64,000 nt of DNA from Microvelia longipes (taxonomy: Eukaryota > Arthropoda > Insecta > Hemiptera > Veliidae): the NCBI GenBank assembly GCA_018340805.1, contig JACMZG010001870.1, positions 45,944,006 to 46,008,005 on the forward strand, written 5' to 3'. The notes under the pieces were generated by a model. It was not told where the DNA came from, ran no database searches, and worked only from the letters and a program-made list of their open reading frames with translations. Positions 11,508-23,860 of the stretch are shown here, piece after piece. A program made the position numbers and the translations under genes. How positions within the stretch are numbered: the first letter of the stretch is position 1; each line of letters opens with the position of its first letter.

Positions 11508-12003
11508 CATAGGCTTCTATCTTTCCATAGCCTTCTATCTTCCCATTGTCTTCTATCTTCCCATAGCCTTCTATCTTCTTCTATCTTCCCATAACCTTCT
11601 ATCTTCCCATAGCCTATCTATCTATAGCCATAGCTTCTATCTTCCCATAGCTTCTATCTTCCCAGCCTTCTATCTTCCCATAGCCTTCTATCTTCCATAG
11701 CCTTCTATCTCCCATAGCCTTCTATCTTCCCAGAGCCTTCTATCTTCCCATACCTTCTATCTTCCATAGCCTTCTATCTTCCATGGCCTTCTTCTTCCCT
11801 TTAGCCTTCTATTTTACCATAGCCTTCTATCTTCCCATAGCCTTCTATTTTACCATAGCCTTCTATCTTCCCATAGCCTTCTATCTTCCCAGAGCCTTTT
11901 ATCTTCCCATAGGCTTCTATCTTTCCATAGCCTTCTGTCTTCCCAGAGCCTTTTATCTTCCCATAGGCTTCTATCTTACCAGAGCCTTCTATCTTCCCAT
12001 TCC
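11508..12003. repeat. Minisatellite, 18-bp unit
   Basis: Tandem CTTCTATCTTCCCATAGC units, roughly 27 copies with indels. Because 18 is a multiple of three, some frames stay open and encode repeated FYLPIA. This explains the 69-91 codon frames on both strands; they are not genes. Confidence 0.95.
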
Positions 12004-12274
12004 TAAAGATAGAACACCTTGCAAAATTTGCTTTCAAGTAAATTATGCCAAGAAATAAGCTTTAATAAAATAAAATAAAGTAGATATATAGTAAGAAAGA
12101 AAATGTAAGGTTAATTTCAAGCTTGGAATAGCATTTATATTGTGCATTTATTATAACTAATAAGAAAACTCTGTCTCTCCATAGTAACATATATTAATGA
12201 CAGAGCCGCTGTCAATCTTAAGAGTTTATCCTCAGAGATACAAGTAAGTACAATAAAAATTAAAATACTATTAG

Positions 12275-12912
12275 TACAAGAGCTACTTTAAACCAAATTA
12301 TTCTGAAAATATACCTTAAATTATGAAGGAAAAGCATAGTCTGCCTATCCAGAGTGGAGTCTGTCATATAATTGCGCATGCTCAAAATTTTATAAAATCG
12401 CACCAATTCCAGTTTTTTTTGCAATAAGTGGCTCCTTGTAAGTCCTGTGCGAAACATGATAGACAATTTTTTAAAGCTGGTAAAATTTCCTATATAACGA
12501 GTGTTTAATCGTCAACATCGGATAAATACAACTAAAGTTATGACATTTGTTAAATGGCCAAAAAAATGCACAAAAAGCCAATATTTTCCAAAGAATTTCC
12601 CTGACTTTGCATATATTGACCAATTTTTTGGAGTTTTTGAAAGAGCCATAACTTTGGTTGTAATCGTCAGATTTTGATGATTTAACTCGTTTTATAGGAA
12701 ATTTTATCAACTTTAAAAAATGGTCTCTTCATGTTTTGCACACGACATACAGGGAGCCACTTATCGCAAGAAAACTGGAATTAGTGCGATTTTATAAAAT
12801 TTTGAGCATGCGCAATTATATGAAATGCTCCACTCTAGATAGGCAGACTATGGTTTTCTTTCATAATTTAAGGTATATTTTCAGAATAATTTGGTTTGAA
12901 GTAGCACAAAAT
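12275..12912. mobile_element. Foldback element with about 270-bp arms
   Basis: The right arm is the reverse complement of the left, including AATTATTCTGAAAATATACC, TTGCGCATGCTCAAAATTTT and CATAACTTTGGTTGTAATCG. A spacer of about 100 bp lies near 12545-12640. The arms yield near-identical 67-68 residue frames in opposite directions; these are by-products. A fragment of the same right flank recurs at 48.58 kb. Confidence 0.8.
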
Positions 12913-13291
12913 GAGTCACATTTTTCCAGGTTCGGCTAAAAGGTCGTTGGACTAAAACTACGTAAACTAATTCCCAAAAACTAATTCACTAAAAATGTTC
13001 ACTTTTGACCACCAAAATTAAGCAATCTAACAAAAAGTAATCCAGAACAGAATGCTTGACCCCTGACCTTATCACACACTGAACTCTAATCCCAAGGCTC
13101 AAACTAGCAAAAATATCTAATTAAAAGATTAATGTTAAAACAAAATCGAACCTATTCTAAACAATAAAATAAATCCTAAAAATTAAAGAAAATAATAAAG
13201 AAATCACCACTTTAAAAATATTCTAAAAAAGATAGTCAATCTATTTCCCTCCAATTCTTATCTAAGATTGGCGCCATAATCCGAAATTAAT
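12913..13291. other. A/C-rich stretch without gene
   Basis: A- and C-rich text (CCAAGGCTCAAACTAGC) resembling the 3' untranslated part of the LINE at 62.8 kb, but no alignment can be claimed. Confidence 0.3.
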
Positions 13292-13303
13292 ACATTTATA
13301 CCT

Positions 13304-13585
13304 AAAGGAACGAAGAAAAGAGTCTCTCCACAAAACAATAATTTATTCAAAGCGCTTTCGACCTAACATGAGGCCATCATCAGTGCCAGATATAACATAA
13401 AGAATAAACAGCTAAAAGAAAATCATAAAAGGTAAATAAATTCAAGTCCAACAGTGGAATTCACAGTTTTCCTTCTCTTCTTTTTCGACTCGACCATGTC
13501 GGTGAGTCAATTATTTTGTGCGGACAGACTCTTTTCTCTTCGTTCCTTTAGTTATGAACAACTCCACTGGAGCTCATTCTATATG
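13304..13585 (-). mobile_element. Hammerhead retroelement, locus 2, with 12-bp TSD
   Basis: Bounded by the 12-bp direct repeat ACATTTATACCT at 13292-13303 and 13586-13597. It contains GTCTCTCCACAAAA and one hammerhead-like motif on the minus strand. Its ends are inverted copies of TAAAGGAACGAAGA, so one side is a partial inverted duplicate reaching TGGAGCTCATTCTA. Confidence 0.8.
13346..13388 (-). ncRNA. Hammerhead-like motif (core CTGATGA)
   Basis: Minus strand: CTGATGA at 13383-13377, stem II GGCCT paired with AGGTC, GAAA at 13359-13356, then GCGCT giving a 2-bp stem III with CG loop. Stem I keeps only 2 bp here, so activity is doubtful. Confidence 0.65.
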
Positions 13586-13735
13586 ACATTTATACCTCTT
13601 ATAATTTAATTACACGGTGCTCATTCAAAGCCACAGGTGCTCATTAAAGCTATGCTCATTAAAGCTCATTTCCGTTATAATTATATGCTCATCATTATAT
13701 GCTCAATCATTATAAGCTCATCATTATATGCTCAA

Positions 13736-14375
13736 TCATATTATAATAATTCTAATGGCTTTTTTGCAATAGAAAAACACTATTGCACTCGGGGCACTTT
13801 CCATTCTCTGATGCCATATAATAATCGTGAGTGAAATGAGCATAGTAAGCAGCTTGCAGGTTTTCAAGTCACAGTAGTGCTCAGCTTCGAAGCATAAACA
13901 AACAGAACTGAGTTTACTGCTTACATCATTGATGTGAATTTTCCAATTTAAAGAACAATCAATTGATAACCCTAGGATTTTAATTGACTTTATTATTTTT
14001 ATTGCCACTACTCTTTAAGGTATGGGTTATTAATTGATTCTTATCTTGATTTAAAGTTAATTTGTTAGCAATAAACCATGTTTGAGCTAAATTAACATTA
14101 TATTCCATATTTTGTTTAATTACTGTGGGATCGAGCCCTTTTACTACACATGTGGAATCGTTATCAGGGAGGTCATTGACATAAATTAGAAAAAGTAAAG
14201 GTCCAAGGACCGAGCCTTGAGGCACCCCATACATAGTTTCCCCATAGAACTAGTTCCTCCATTGAAAGCGGTAATTTGAGTTCTATGTCTCAGATAAGAG
14301 TCAATTAAAGCCAAAGGAGTTCCTCTAATGCCGTAGTGATACAATTTCTCCAACAAAAAAAGGTTCACTAATTTA
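13736..14375 (-). pseudogene. LINE reverse transcriptase remnant (jockey/CR1-like)
   Basis: Broken minus-strand frames read in order along a non-LTR reverse transcriptase. First comes LYHYGIRGTPLALIDSYLRH in 14368-14186, the region upstream of the palm. Then GVPQGSVLGPLLFLIYVNDL in 14234-13980, the classic LINE palm block. Then LNWKIHINDVSSKLS in 14008-13736, the thumb-side region. The catalytic FADD segment that should follow the palm block is missing. At least two frameshifts separate the pieces. 5' and 3' ends are not preserved. Confidence 0.9.
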
Positions 14376-14405
14376 TAACACTAATTTGGTATTTCAACTA
14401 GAGGA

Positions 14406-14809
14406 TACCTACCTAATGCTAGTGATGAGAAAAGAGGTACCCTACAATGCTAGGTGATGAAGAAAAGGCCAAACGTACCCTACTTGCTAGGTGATAAGGA
14501 AAAGGTCCAAACGACTACCCTACTTGCTAGGTGAGAGAAAAGGGTAACGACGTACCTACTTGCTAGGTGATGAGGAAAAGGGTCCAAAGACGTACCCTAC
14601 TTGCTAGGTGATGAGGAAAAGGGTCCAACGACGTACCTACTTGCTAGGTGAGAGGAAAGGGTAGACGTGACCCTACTTCTGCAGGTATGAGAAAAGGGTC
14701 CAAAGACGTACCCAACTTGCTTGGTGATGAGTTGGAAAAAGGGTCCAACGACGACCCTTCTTGCTTTATTGAGGAAAAGGTCCAACGACGTACTACTTGC
14801 TAGGTGATG
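14406..14809. repeat. Minisatellite, 41-bp unit, about 10 copies
   Basis: Units contain TACTTGCTAGGTGATGAGGA, AAAGGGTCCAA and GACGTACCC. Many single-base losses between units look like base-calling noise. Confidence 0.9.
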
Positions 14810-15707
14810 TATCACCACTCCCTATAACTATCACTATTGCTATTTTCGCTTACTTTTCTCAAAAATGTAAGGAGAATGTCACTCTCGCATGTATAAAATT
14901 CTTATATTATAAAATTTCTTAGAAATAAGTAGAAAATTGTTAATAGTTCCGATAGAATAGATAATTCGATGTCATTAATCTTGACAAACAAGTTTTTCGT
15001 CTCATTTAGTCACAAACAATTACGGCGTACCGGACAGTTTAGGAGTACCGGACAAGAAGTGAACCGGACTCGAGGCAAATGACCCGTCCAGGACGCCCTC
15101 ACGGTGGAGAAAGTGAGATCATCTTTATATTTATATCTTGTTTTCCCCTCACCATGACCTGCCTCTAGAATCAAGTCCTCGACTGAAAAAAGGTGGAAGA
15201 TCAGTACTTGGTACAAATTCCTCAGTATTTTATCAACTGATCTTCAATTTATTTCAAGGCGTAGTTTCAAAGGCAGATAATACAATTTAGCGATTGAGTC
15301 AAGTATTTATAATAAGTAGTATAAATAAGTATTTATAATTATTATATTGTGCCAACTATTCATGTTTTGCAAAACTCGTAGTATCAAATAATATATTATA
15401 ATTAGATTTAAAAATGTAACTCTCCATTCTACAAGGTCATTATCTTTTTTATTCACGTCTATCGGTCGATCCTACATTTCTGTTTAACACAACCATTTTG
15501 GTTCCCACAATCTGGTGAAAACAACAGAACCATTAAATTACACCGTACTTGGGAACTTTTCCTCAACACACCGCATTTGCTTGCTAATTCCCACCAATGC
15601 GGACTCGCTTCACAAGATGAGCTTCTTACAATATGGAAATCATCTAACTTATATAGCAGTACGTTTTAGCAGTCACTGCGTACGTCAGCGGACAGTAATA
15701 ACATCTG
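14810..15707. other. No gene supported
   Basis: A 68-codon minus-strand frame at 15010-15216 overlaps a small repeat of ACCGGAC words (15029-15075). No acceptor and donor pair supports it as an exon. Confidence 0.45.
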
Positions 15708-15760
15708 ATTAATTCCCAGCGGTCACACCCTGACATTAGTGATCTAACAAAAACCGTGTG
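15708..15760 (-). ncRNA. 5S rRNA-derived module, decayed
   Basis: On the minus strand TTAGATCACTAATG is followed by GTGTGACCGCTGGGAAT, matching the 3' half of 5S rRNA including TGACCGC and GGGAA. Flanking family E sequence is not clear. Confidence 0.45.
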
Positions 15761-16439
15761 TATATTAGCCGCATTGTGATAAATCTTAGTATATACTTAT
15801 GTATAACTTAAAGGAATCACTCTATTAAACAATTTATTGATTCTAAACATTTATAGCGAATTTTCATCATAAAAATGACGCTTAAGTGGTTTCGGATGAT
15901 GGAAGTTGGAGAGGGGGGCGGGATCCGTAGCGCGCTGCAGCTACAGGCGAAAGACCCGTAGTTTAAAAACAAAGAGACTAATACTATTAGAGGATACAAC
16001 AGTTCTTATTATTCCTTGGGTAGCTAGGTGCCGTAACGGTACATTGGTCACGTCATTTCTTTATTTTTCGTAATAATTACAATTTCACGTAATTATTACA
16101 TTATTTTCGACTAGTTTGTTTTAAAATCAAGTAAAATGAATTTAAAAAAGTTTAATTATTATCTATTGCATTTATCTTTAATTGCTGTGTTGAATAAAGT
16201 GGTTTAATGTGGCATCACAGAAAAATGTCCGCCGTTTTGTAGAGTGTGTGCCTTAAAAGGGGTTTGAGAGGGAGATATCTAGTCTCTCTTTGGGAGACTA
16301 TAGAAGGGTAAGTACAGTTACGGCACCTATGGAAACTGTCTCACTTCCAAGACCCTTATCACTGTGTAAATCGGTTCTCTACTCCCTCTTATAGTATTAG
16401 TCTCTCTGTTTAAAAAGATCGTATGCATGTCATACTGAT
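15761..16439. other. No feature recognised
   Basis: AT-rich, apart from a G/C-rich patch at 15908-15960. Confidence 0.5.
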
Positions 16440-16925
16440 AATAAGATGAGACTTCCTACATTTGTTAGTCATATACATAGTGACATGCGTGCCAAATCTA
16501 ATTTTTGCGGGTTAATAACGTCATAAAAAATGATTTCCCGAATATCACAAATACAGCGGTTGACTGATTTTTGTTCGAATTTTCAACTCTCTAGCATAAA
16601 TACACTGGGCGCTACTATAACAGACACACACACATACAGACAGACAACTTTGCGAAACCAACTCAGGAGGACTTAAAAACACCTGAAACGGATAATTCCG
16701 GTTACATCCCGGTTTCGATTTTTTTTGCAAACACAATACTTTCCCAATATACCTACGGTATAAATGAAAAAAGTAAAAATCGGGAACGGGGTACCTCTGA
16801 AATTGTCTTCATCTTATCGAATTCTCTACTTTGGACTTGCTTCGCTCATACATCCGTTTCATTACAAGCGGTCACCAATCCAGGCACTGACCACGCTCCA
16901 CACTGCTTAACATTTGATGATCAAA
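16440..16925 (-). mobile_element. Composite 5S-derived repeat, copy 3
   Basis: Read on the minus strand: 5S-like module (16925-16868), GAAACGGATGTATGAGCGAA, then a CGGGGTACC-type module near 16795. The whole family E segment follows: ATATTGGGAAAGTATTGTG, CCGGAATTATCCGTTTCAGG, the GT-rich middle, and TTATGACGTTATTAACCCGC near 16520. This is the clearest copy linking the 5S module to family E. Confidence 0.75.
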
Positions 16926-17274
16926 CAAAATCTGCAGATATATTTGCCGTAATTCAAACGAAACGTAGTAAATTATAGAACTTTAATTTGCAGCCCTTAT
17001 TAATAACTGGGTTTTGTAGTTGTTAGTCCAATCGTCAATGTTGTGTCCGTTCATCAAATTTATTATCTGGTCCTTGTACTTCCTCCGGGTTCCATTCTTG
17101 GCCCACTTTTATTTTTTTATTTTGGACTCGGACTTCAGTGGCTGTCATAGGAGGAAAGCTTTGTATGTGATCAAGTCTTTGGTTGGTCTAATGACTTGTT
17201 CGTATAGACTCTGTAGGGGTTATAAAAAAATATTTTCTGGAAAGCGCCACAACTAAACATAAAGATTTATTTGG
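16926..17274. other. No feature recognised
   Basis: A 78-codon plus-strand frame (17020-17256) has no recognisable domain or splice context. Confidence 0.45.
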
Positions 17275-17470
17275 ACTCAGTTTCAAATCTCTAGCATAAA
17301 TACGCTAGGGCTAAGATGATAACAGACACACACACCGACAAATTAGGTAAAATCACTCGGGAGGTCTTATAAACCTTAATTTAACCTGTATTAACATTAA
17401 AAGGATAATTCAGGTAATTTCCCGGTGTCGGCTCTGTTTGCAAACAGAATAAATTTCCTAAACAAAAAGA
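17275..17470 (+). repeat. Family E repeat, partial
   Basis: TCTCTAGCATAAATACGCTA, the CA-rich middle, CACTCGGGAGGTCTTATAAA and GGATAATTCAGG in order. Confidence 0.75.
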
Positions 17471-17884
17471 GGTATTAATGGACTGTAAACAAATTTATCA
17501 AGAAAAGGGTTTATAAAAGAAGACAGTAGTCCAAAAATAGTTGAAAAACAAGTATCGAGCTTTCAACCATTGGGATTTCCTTGTGGGATTTCACGTGTTT
17601 TATTTTTATTATTAACTTTTAAATAATGTGCAAATAATTTGACTATATAAACTGTTACTAATGATTGTAATACTATTGAGACTAAATTGTATCTATTCTT
17701 AATTTATAAAGATTGTATAAAAAAATGTGAAATAAAAGCTTTAAAAAAACCAGGGATCCTGGTCGTCATCAGGGTAAATAGATTTATTAAAACATAAACA
17801 ACAAGACTATAAAAATTAAACTAAATAACCTAACAAATATACAGTATAAAATAATGTAAGAGAAAACAACAACATATACATAGA
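17471..17884. other. No feature recognised
   Basis: AT-rich. Confidence 0.5.
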
Positions 17885-18415
17885 ATAATACTATATATAG
17901 AAGGAGCACAGGACCGTAAACACAATGTAATTCCACTGATAACACGAAAGCCGGTTGACTGGTGCAACTAAGTAATGCTGCCAACCTGACAACAAAACAT
18001 TATTTTAAATATGTGTCATAAATATCTATTAATGAAGAAAGATCGTAAAGAACAAATATAATAACTTAAAACACCTGCTGAGTATTTAATAAAACTGGTC
18101 TTAGATGGCAAAAGGGTGGCGGAATACAAGAATCTACATTTAGTTGACGAGGACTACTTTTTATATATAATTTTAATAAATACGTTAAACTACAATTTAA
18201 AATGCATAAAATATTGTAATGCACCGATATTTATATTATTATTTTATGGATAATCAATCATTAATTAATTATAGAACATAATAATTCAGCAACCGGAAGT
18301 ATTGCCAACTTTTTTTTTAGAAAATTGTATATTGTAAGGGTGGCAGCATTACTTAGTTGCACCAGTGAACCGGCTTTCGTGTTATCAGTAGTGCTCCTTC
18401 TATATATAGTATTAT
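17885..18415 (-). mobile_element. TIR element T1, copy 2 (531 bp)
   Basis: Both termini are intact. The long TIR with the extra block (ACAGGACCGTAAACACAATG) is at the left, so this copy lies reversed relative to copies 1 and 4. The landmark ACATTTAGTTGACGAGGACT is at about 18133. Confidence 0.9.
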
Positions 18416-18885
18416 ACTAAGAATATATACGAGTTATCAAAACTAAAGGTAACAAAAGATTAGAGAAATACAGAGTAACTACAAGTTATAACCGCAACAC
18501 GTTGACATTCCAACAAAAATGGAGAATGATTGTAATAAAATTAGCAGAATTAGACATATGAATAATTTACAAATATGATTAAACTATAGACAACAAAATA
18601 ATAAAATAGGCACAAAACAGAATAATCTTCCTATATAAGTAGGTATAGACGAGCTGTCCTTATAATAAGGAAAGCGTATTAATTAAAACAAAAATAGTTA
18701 TTAAATAATAGAACAATAGAATAATGTGTAATACTATATTTGTAATTTAAACATTAGCGTGTGTATATTGTATATTCTACTCGTAGTACCAACATAACAC
18801 CAAAAAAAATCCTAAAAATTTTACTAAAAAATTCTGTCAAGTTGGCAACACTTTCACTTTTCCTCCCTAGGGAGTAAAAGTATAT
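18416..18885. other. No feature recognised
   Basis: AT-rich. Confidence 0.5.
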
Positions 18886-18971
18886 TTACAGTGTGAGGTA
18901 ACAAGACTGTAAGTAGAACTTACAATACTTTACAGTGTGAGGTAACAAGACTGTAAGTAGAACTTACAATA
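18886..18971. repeat. Perfect 43-bp tandem duplication
   Basis: Two adjacent copies, starting TTTACAGTGTGAGGTAACAA and ending AAGTAGAACTTACAATAC. Confidence 0.9.
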
Positions 18972-19699
18972 CAAGGAGTAGATTAAAATATTTTAATAAT
19001 GAAAAAGTTATTGTTCAAACAAACTAAATAAAATAAAAATACAAATTGCTTTGTGCAAAAGAGGAAAATATAAAAAATATTCAATTCAAATATTCAACCC
19101 AAAAGGATCTTAAATTACAGAAAATCCGACAAATACTCGACAATATTCGATATTTGAATCCCACATCCCTCAAACCCCCAAAAATTCAAGAAATATGGAT
19201 TGAAACTGACACCGACGAGAAATGTGTGAATTTTCTCTTACTGGAGTGAAATCACAGAGCTTCCCGGGGAAAGCCTGAGGGTTCCGATGTTGGGATAAGA
19301 AACGAGATATTTTGTAGGATAATCCGGCTTCTCGTTCCATATTTCACGTCCTTTTGTCCAAAATCTCATATTTCTTTGTCTGCTAACTTATTTTTTATTT
19401 TCTTCTTTTTTTATTTGCTTCTTCCGATTGAATAAAAATAGGAATTGAAGGCGACTTGGCATGAGTTTCACATTTTACCCGCTAGGGTGCTGGCTCAAGT
19501 TTTTTTAAAAGCCGCAGTAATTTTATTTACAAGTAAACAAACCGTAAAAATATGTTACTAGAAAGGTCCTAATGTTTGAATTGAAACATCAAAAAAAGTA
19601 ACCTGACCATTATAACCTAAAATTACAATACCTTCTATAGTAGAACGTTTATAGTACACAAAAAACCCAAAGAATGAGAAAAAACAACAAATGGTTTAC
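18972..19699. other. No gene supported
   Basis: A 67-codon plus-strand frame (19046-19249) ends in a patch GGAGTGAAATCACAGAGC. It is Lys/Ile-rich and shows no domain, so it is not called. Confidence 0.45.
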
Positions 19700-19724
19700 T
19701 ACAACCTATACTCGCTCTAAGAGG

Positions 19725-19842
19725 AGGTTTCAATAATGTTACACAGAGCCTCCTTAGAACCCCAAAAATATGTTTCAAGGCTCTAAATGTATTGGAATAG
19801 TTTAAGGCCCCACTAGTAATATATCTCTATAATGTAAACTAA
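19725..19842 (+). repeat. Family C repeat, partial
   Basis: GGAGGTTTCAATAATGTTAC and ATATGTTTCAAGGCTCTAA match a family C arm. The next element inserted at its right edge. Confidence 0.7.
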
Positions 19843-19937
19843 CAATTTAAGCTATTAAAAAGGTTGTATTTACCGCAAGTTGAAGAAGCAATCGAAAGAA
19901 TCAGCTACCGTCGATACTTGCTGTTGGACATAAATAT

Positions 19938-19975
19938 CCCTGGACCGTTTCGCATAACGCCATCATCAGCAGGCG
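19938..19975 (-). ncRNA. Hammerhead motif, left arm
   Basis: Minus strand: CTGATGA at 19969-19963 and GAAA at 19951-19948. Stem II GGC lost one pairing C relative to the right arm. Stem I CCTG pairs with CAGG. Confidence 0.65.
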
Positions 19976-20072
19976 GGGCAACACTCGAAGCTCTTCAGAG
20001 GGCTTCATTCTTCATTGAGACTAGAAGTTAATCACTGATATAACTTTATTAGTTGAGAGCTCGAGTGTTGCC

Positions 20073-20115
20073 CCGCCTGCTGATGATGGCGTTATGCCGA
20101 AACCGGTCCAGGGAT
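20073..20115 (+). ncRNA. Hammerhead motif, right arm (near-canonical)
   Basis: Stem I CCTG before CTGATGA (20080-20086), stem II GGC with GCC around GTTAT, and GAAA at 20099-20102. Stem III is A-U and C-G with CG loop, then C as the cleavage nucleotide and CAGG closing stem I. All required core positions are present. Confidence 0.8.
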
Positions 20116-20169
20116 ATTTATATCCAACAGCAAGCATCGACGGTAGCTGATTCTTCAATTTAAGCTATT

Positions 20170-21365
<1,196 letters not shown>

Positions 21366-21439
21366 GAGCTACTTTTTAACTGAGTGGGAGTGGCTTAATT
21401 TCACGGCTTTTGCCCATATTCAGTTTTAAATTAAAAATA

Positions 21440-21664
21440 AAATGCCCGTTTTAGGGCCTTTCGGCACTTAATACCCATCAGGGTATTAACCCTGTGGGAA
21501 CAACCTCAGGTGAGTTGCATCTACTATACTCTAAGAATTAATTAAAGTTGACGAAATCTTTTCAAAACAAATAATATATATATAAAATCTTAGAACATAG
21601 CCCGGGCTGCGAACCCCGGACCTCAGGTGCCGAAATCGAGTGCCTATACGATCACGGTCACAGA
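21440..21664 (-). mobile_element. tRNA-derived SINE, copy 1
   Basis: On the minus strand a tRNA-like head covers 21664-21600: GTATAGGCACTCGATTTCGG as the A-box region, then CCGGGGTTCGCAGCCCGGGC with the B-box and a T-arm stem. The body continues to about 21440, ending GGGCATTTTATTTTTAA. A second copy is at 54.1 kb. The flank TACTTTTTAACTGAGTG is also found at 58.37 kb. Confidence 0.85.
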
Positions 21665-22474
21665 TTCAACTTGAAATTAATTTGTCATAAATTTTATGGT
21701 CAAGTAGTCTTACTTCTAACTAGCCGCATCCGTCTTTTGAATTTCAAAGAACGCTACTGGTGGCATGCAAGTTCACATTTAATTTAATTAATTTTATAAA
21801 TTTATCTTAATTGATTTTAATTGATTAAGTTGAACCTTACCGTGAGTGTTGCTAAATTCAGGATCACAGATAACATAACCTCGTAATGCAAGAGTGTCTA
21901 CTTCCCTCATCTTCCTTTGACTCTAACTAACTCTGGTCTCCCAAAATAGCGGTGAAAAATGGAAACACAAGTGACTTCCTCCCGCCTCTTTACAAATCTG
22001 TACTTGATCTCATTCAAAGTAGCACATAGTAACTTTTCGAGCAGTATCAGGGCATCCAAAAAACGGCACAGAGTACCATAATCCCTGTTTCATTTTCCAT
22101 TAATAAAGAATTTGCCAAAGGAAATATGGCATTTTACAGAGTGAAGAAACTCGGCGATCAGCTGTATTTAAATATAAATTGTACGAATTTATGTAACACA
22201 AATAGTAAAAGCATGTACTTATGCCTCATTGAATGTAATAAGCAAAATTAAAGGAATTTAAAAGAAATTATCAAAAGGAACAACTATAAGAAAAATGTAT
22301 AATCAAACATACACACAAAGTTAAAAAAAACATTGACATAACAAATGTCTAAAAATCAAATAACTAGTATTGCGTTGCATCAAGAACTCACGTCAGAAGA
22401 ATGCATAAAAAAATTAGTTCTTCAGCATAAAAATTATTGTATGCAGTAGTTAATTGTACATATTTAATGTTCTA
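21665..22474. other. No feature recognised
   Basis: AT-rich. Confidence 0.5.
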
Positions 22475-22544
22475 GGTTGATTAATGAAGACTTAAGTCCT
22501 TTAAATTTGTTTATTTATTTACATAAGCATTAATAACAGACAAT

Positions 22545-22576
22545 TAAAAACTGGCAAAGCCAGGCATCCTCAGTGT
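22545..22576 (-). ncRNA. Decayed hammerhead-like motif
   Basis: Core CTGAGGA at 22573-22567 on the minus strand fits CTGANGA, and GCCTGGC remains as a stem II arm. The GAAA segment is lost. Confidence 0.4.
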
Positions 22577-22847
22577 TAAAAAACAACAAAACAAACAACC
22601 ATCACCAAAAAACTTTACCACAATTTAAAAAACAGTTGAAATAAAAGTTAAAAGCACAATAACAAGTTAAAAACAACAAGACAAAAGGTTAGAAGTTTGT
22701 TGTTTTGAACTTGTTATTGTGTTTTTAAGTTTTATTTCAACTGGTTTTTAAACGATGGTAAAGTTTTTTGGTGATGTTCTTTTGTTTTTAGCTTTTGGTA
22801 AGGTTTACTAGTTTTTTTGGTGATGGTTGTTTGTTGTTTTATTGTTT

Positions 22848-22895
22848 AACACTGAAGTTGCCTGGCTTTCGTTTTCGCCATGCGAAACGTCTGTT
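22848..22895 (+). ncRNA. Decayed hammerhead-like motif, long stem II
   Basis: Stem I AACA (22848-22851) pairs with TGTT (22892-22895). GAAA at 22884-22887 is followed by CGTC. The stem II arm CCTGGC faces GCCATG. The core has degenerated to CTGAAGT at 22852-22858. Confidence 0.5.
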
Positions 22896-22941
22896 ATTAA
22901 TGTTTATGTAAATAAATAAAAGAGTTATTTATGCCATAAGG

Positions 22942-23035
22942 CTGAGAAGTTTGTCTTTATGTCACGGCAATTAGATTTACCGACGAGCGAAGCGAGTCGG
23001 GAAAAATTGCCAAGACATAAAGACATTCTCAGCCG
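22942..23035. repeat. Foldback of about 94 bp
   Basis: GGCTGAGAAGTTTGTCTTTA on the left pairs with TAAAGACATTCTCAGCC on the right. The loop contains ACCGACGAGCGAAGCGAGTC, the short module also seen in the composite repeat. Confidence 0.75.
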
Positions 23036-23574
23036 GATGACATACACTATTTTTTTGAGGTAGCACTCATTAAATAAACTGCTGCTATATACTTATTGAA
23101 AAAAAAAAACAAACGTCCAATTAACTCCATATTATCGTCGTCATTGAATTCATCCATAGCTTCACACTTTTACTCCAAAAATGTAAAAGCTTTTACAAAA
23201 TAACACACAAAAATTGTCAATTAGAACACCTTTTAAAAACGAAAAAAAAATTAGTTACGAACAAAAACAGAGAACAAAATGAACGTTTTTAAAGAACCTC
23301 ATGAAGGTTTATACAGATTGTTTTTTTTGAACACGCTACATTACAGTAATGGCGGCAATATATGAATTACTTTTACGTCCTAGGAGTTTTTTTTACATCA
23401 TTATTGTCCTCGGAGGTGAAAAGTACTAAATAACCTCCTATAACAATAATGATTGGCTTCTCATCCTAAAACGGTTCAATTAAGTGCTCATTACGTACTA
23501 CCTTCAAAAAAAATTAAAGGACTGAAGTCTTCATTAATCAACCTAGAATTTAATTCTTAACAGTCCAATAACAA

Positions 23575-23800
23575 TTTGTTAAATATTAATGTATTCTTAC
23601 CATGTTTAAGATTTTAAGTTATAAATCTAAGAAAATAAAGAATTACAAGAATTAAAATTTATCGACATTAAGCGTGTTAGGCCTTAAAAGTGAAAAACTT
23701 TATACGTTTCTTCAATACTCTTAAACTCTATTTGGGGCAAGTTGTTAATTTTTTTTAAAACAGTGGCGACACTTTTTTGCCTTTGTGTTCCCAGCAAGGA
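23575..23800 (+). repeat. Direct repeat, left copy
   Basis: About 220 bp with GTTTAAGATTTTAAGTTA, CTTAAACTCTATTTGGGG and GTGGCGACACTTTTTTGCC. A diverged direct copy lies at 24815-25005 across the minisatellite. Either an LTR-like pair or two units of a larger tandem repeat. Confidence 0.6.
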
Positions 23801-23803
23801 ACA

Positions 23804-23843
23804 TATATAAAGGGGAAGGAACAATCAAGTCAGCCTTCACAAT
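23804..23843 (+). promoter_or_regulatory. Candidate TATA promoter
   Basis: TATATAAAG at 23804-23812 is followed at promoter-like distance by ATCAAGTCAGCC and then an ATG at 23842. The frame from that ATG stops within 17 codons inside the minisatellite, so no protein is supported. May be chance or the start of a non-coding transcript. Confidence 0.25.
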
Positions 23844-23860
23844 GACAAAACGGTGTCGCC

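Larger units (their letters stand above)
19857..20155. mobile_element. Inverted-pair hammerhead retroelement, locus 3
   Basis: 299 bp bounded by the perfect 14-bp direct repeat CAATTTAAGCTATT (19843-19856 and 20156-20169). Arms of about 95 bp are inverted, with a spacer of about 60 bp. Each arm carries one hammerhead motif and the ATATTTATATCCAACAGCAA region. The left side extends further, so the inversion is asymmetric. Confidence 0.85.
22511..22920. mobile_element. Inverted-pair hammerhead-type retroelement, locus 4 (decayed)
   Basis: Both outer ends are TTTATTTATTTACATAAGCA-like in inverted orientation, each followed inward by a GCCTGGC-containing hammerhead-like motif. No target duplication was recognised. 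Confidence 0.65.
22475..23550. repeat. Nested inverted repeats
   Basis: The outer ends are inverted copies (TTCTAGGTTGATTAATGAAG and its complement near 23522-23545). Inside lie the hammerhead-type inverted pair (22511-22920) and a separate foldback (22942-23035). Confidence 0.7.

Noticed and set aside
12260..12939. Nearly identical 67-68 residue frames on opposite strands
   Set aside because: They come from the two arms of one foldback element; similarity reflects the inverted repeat and not a gene pair.
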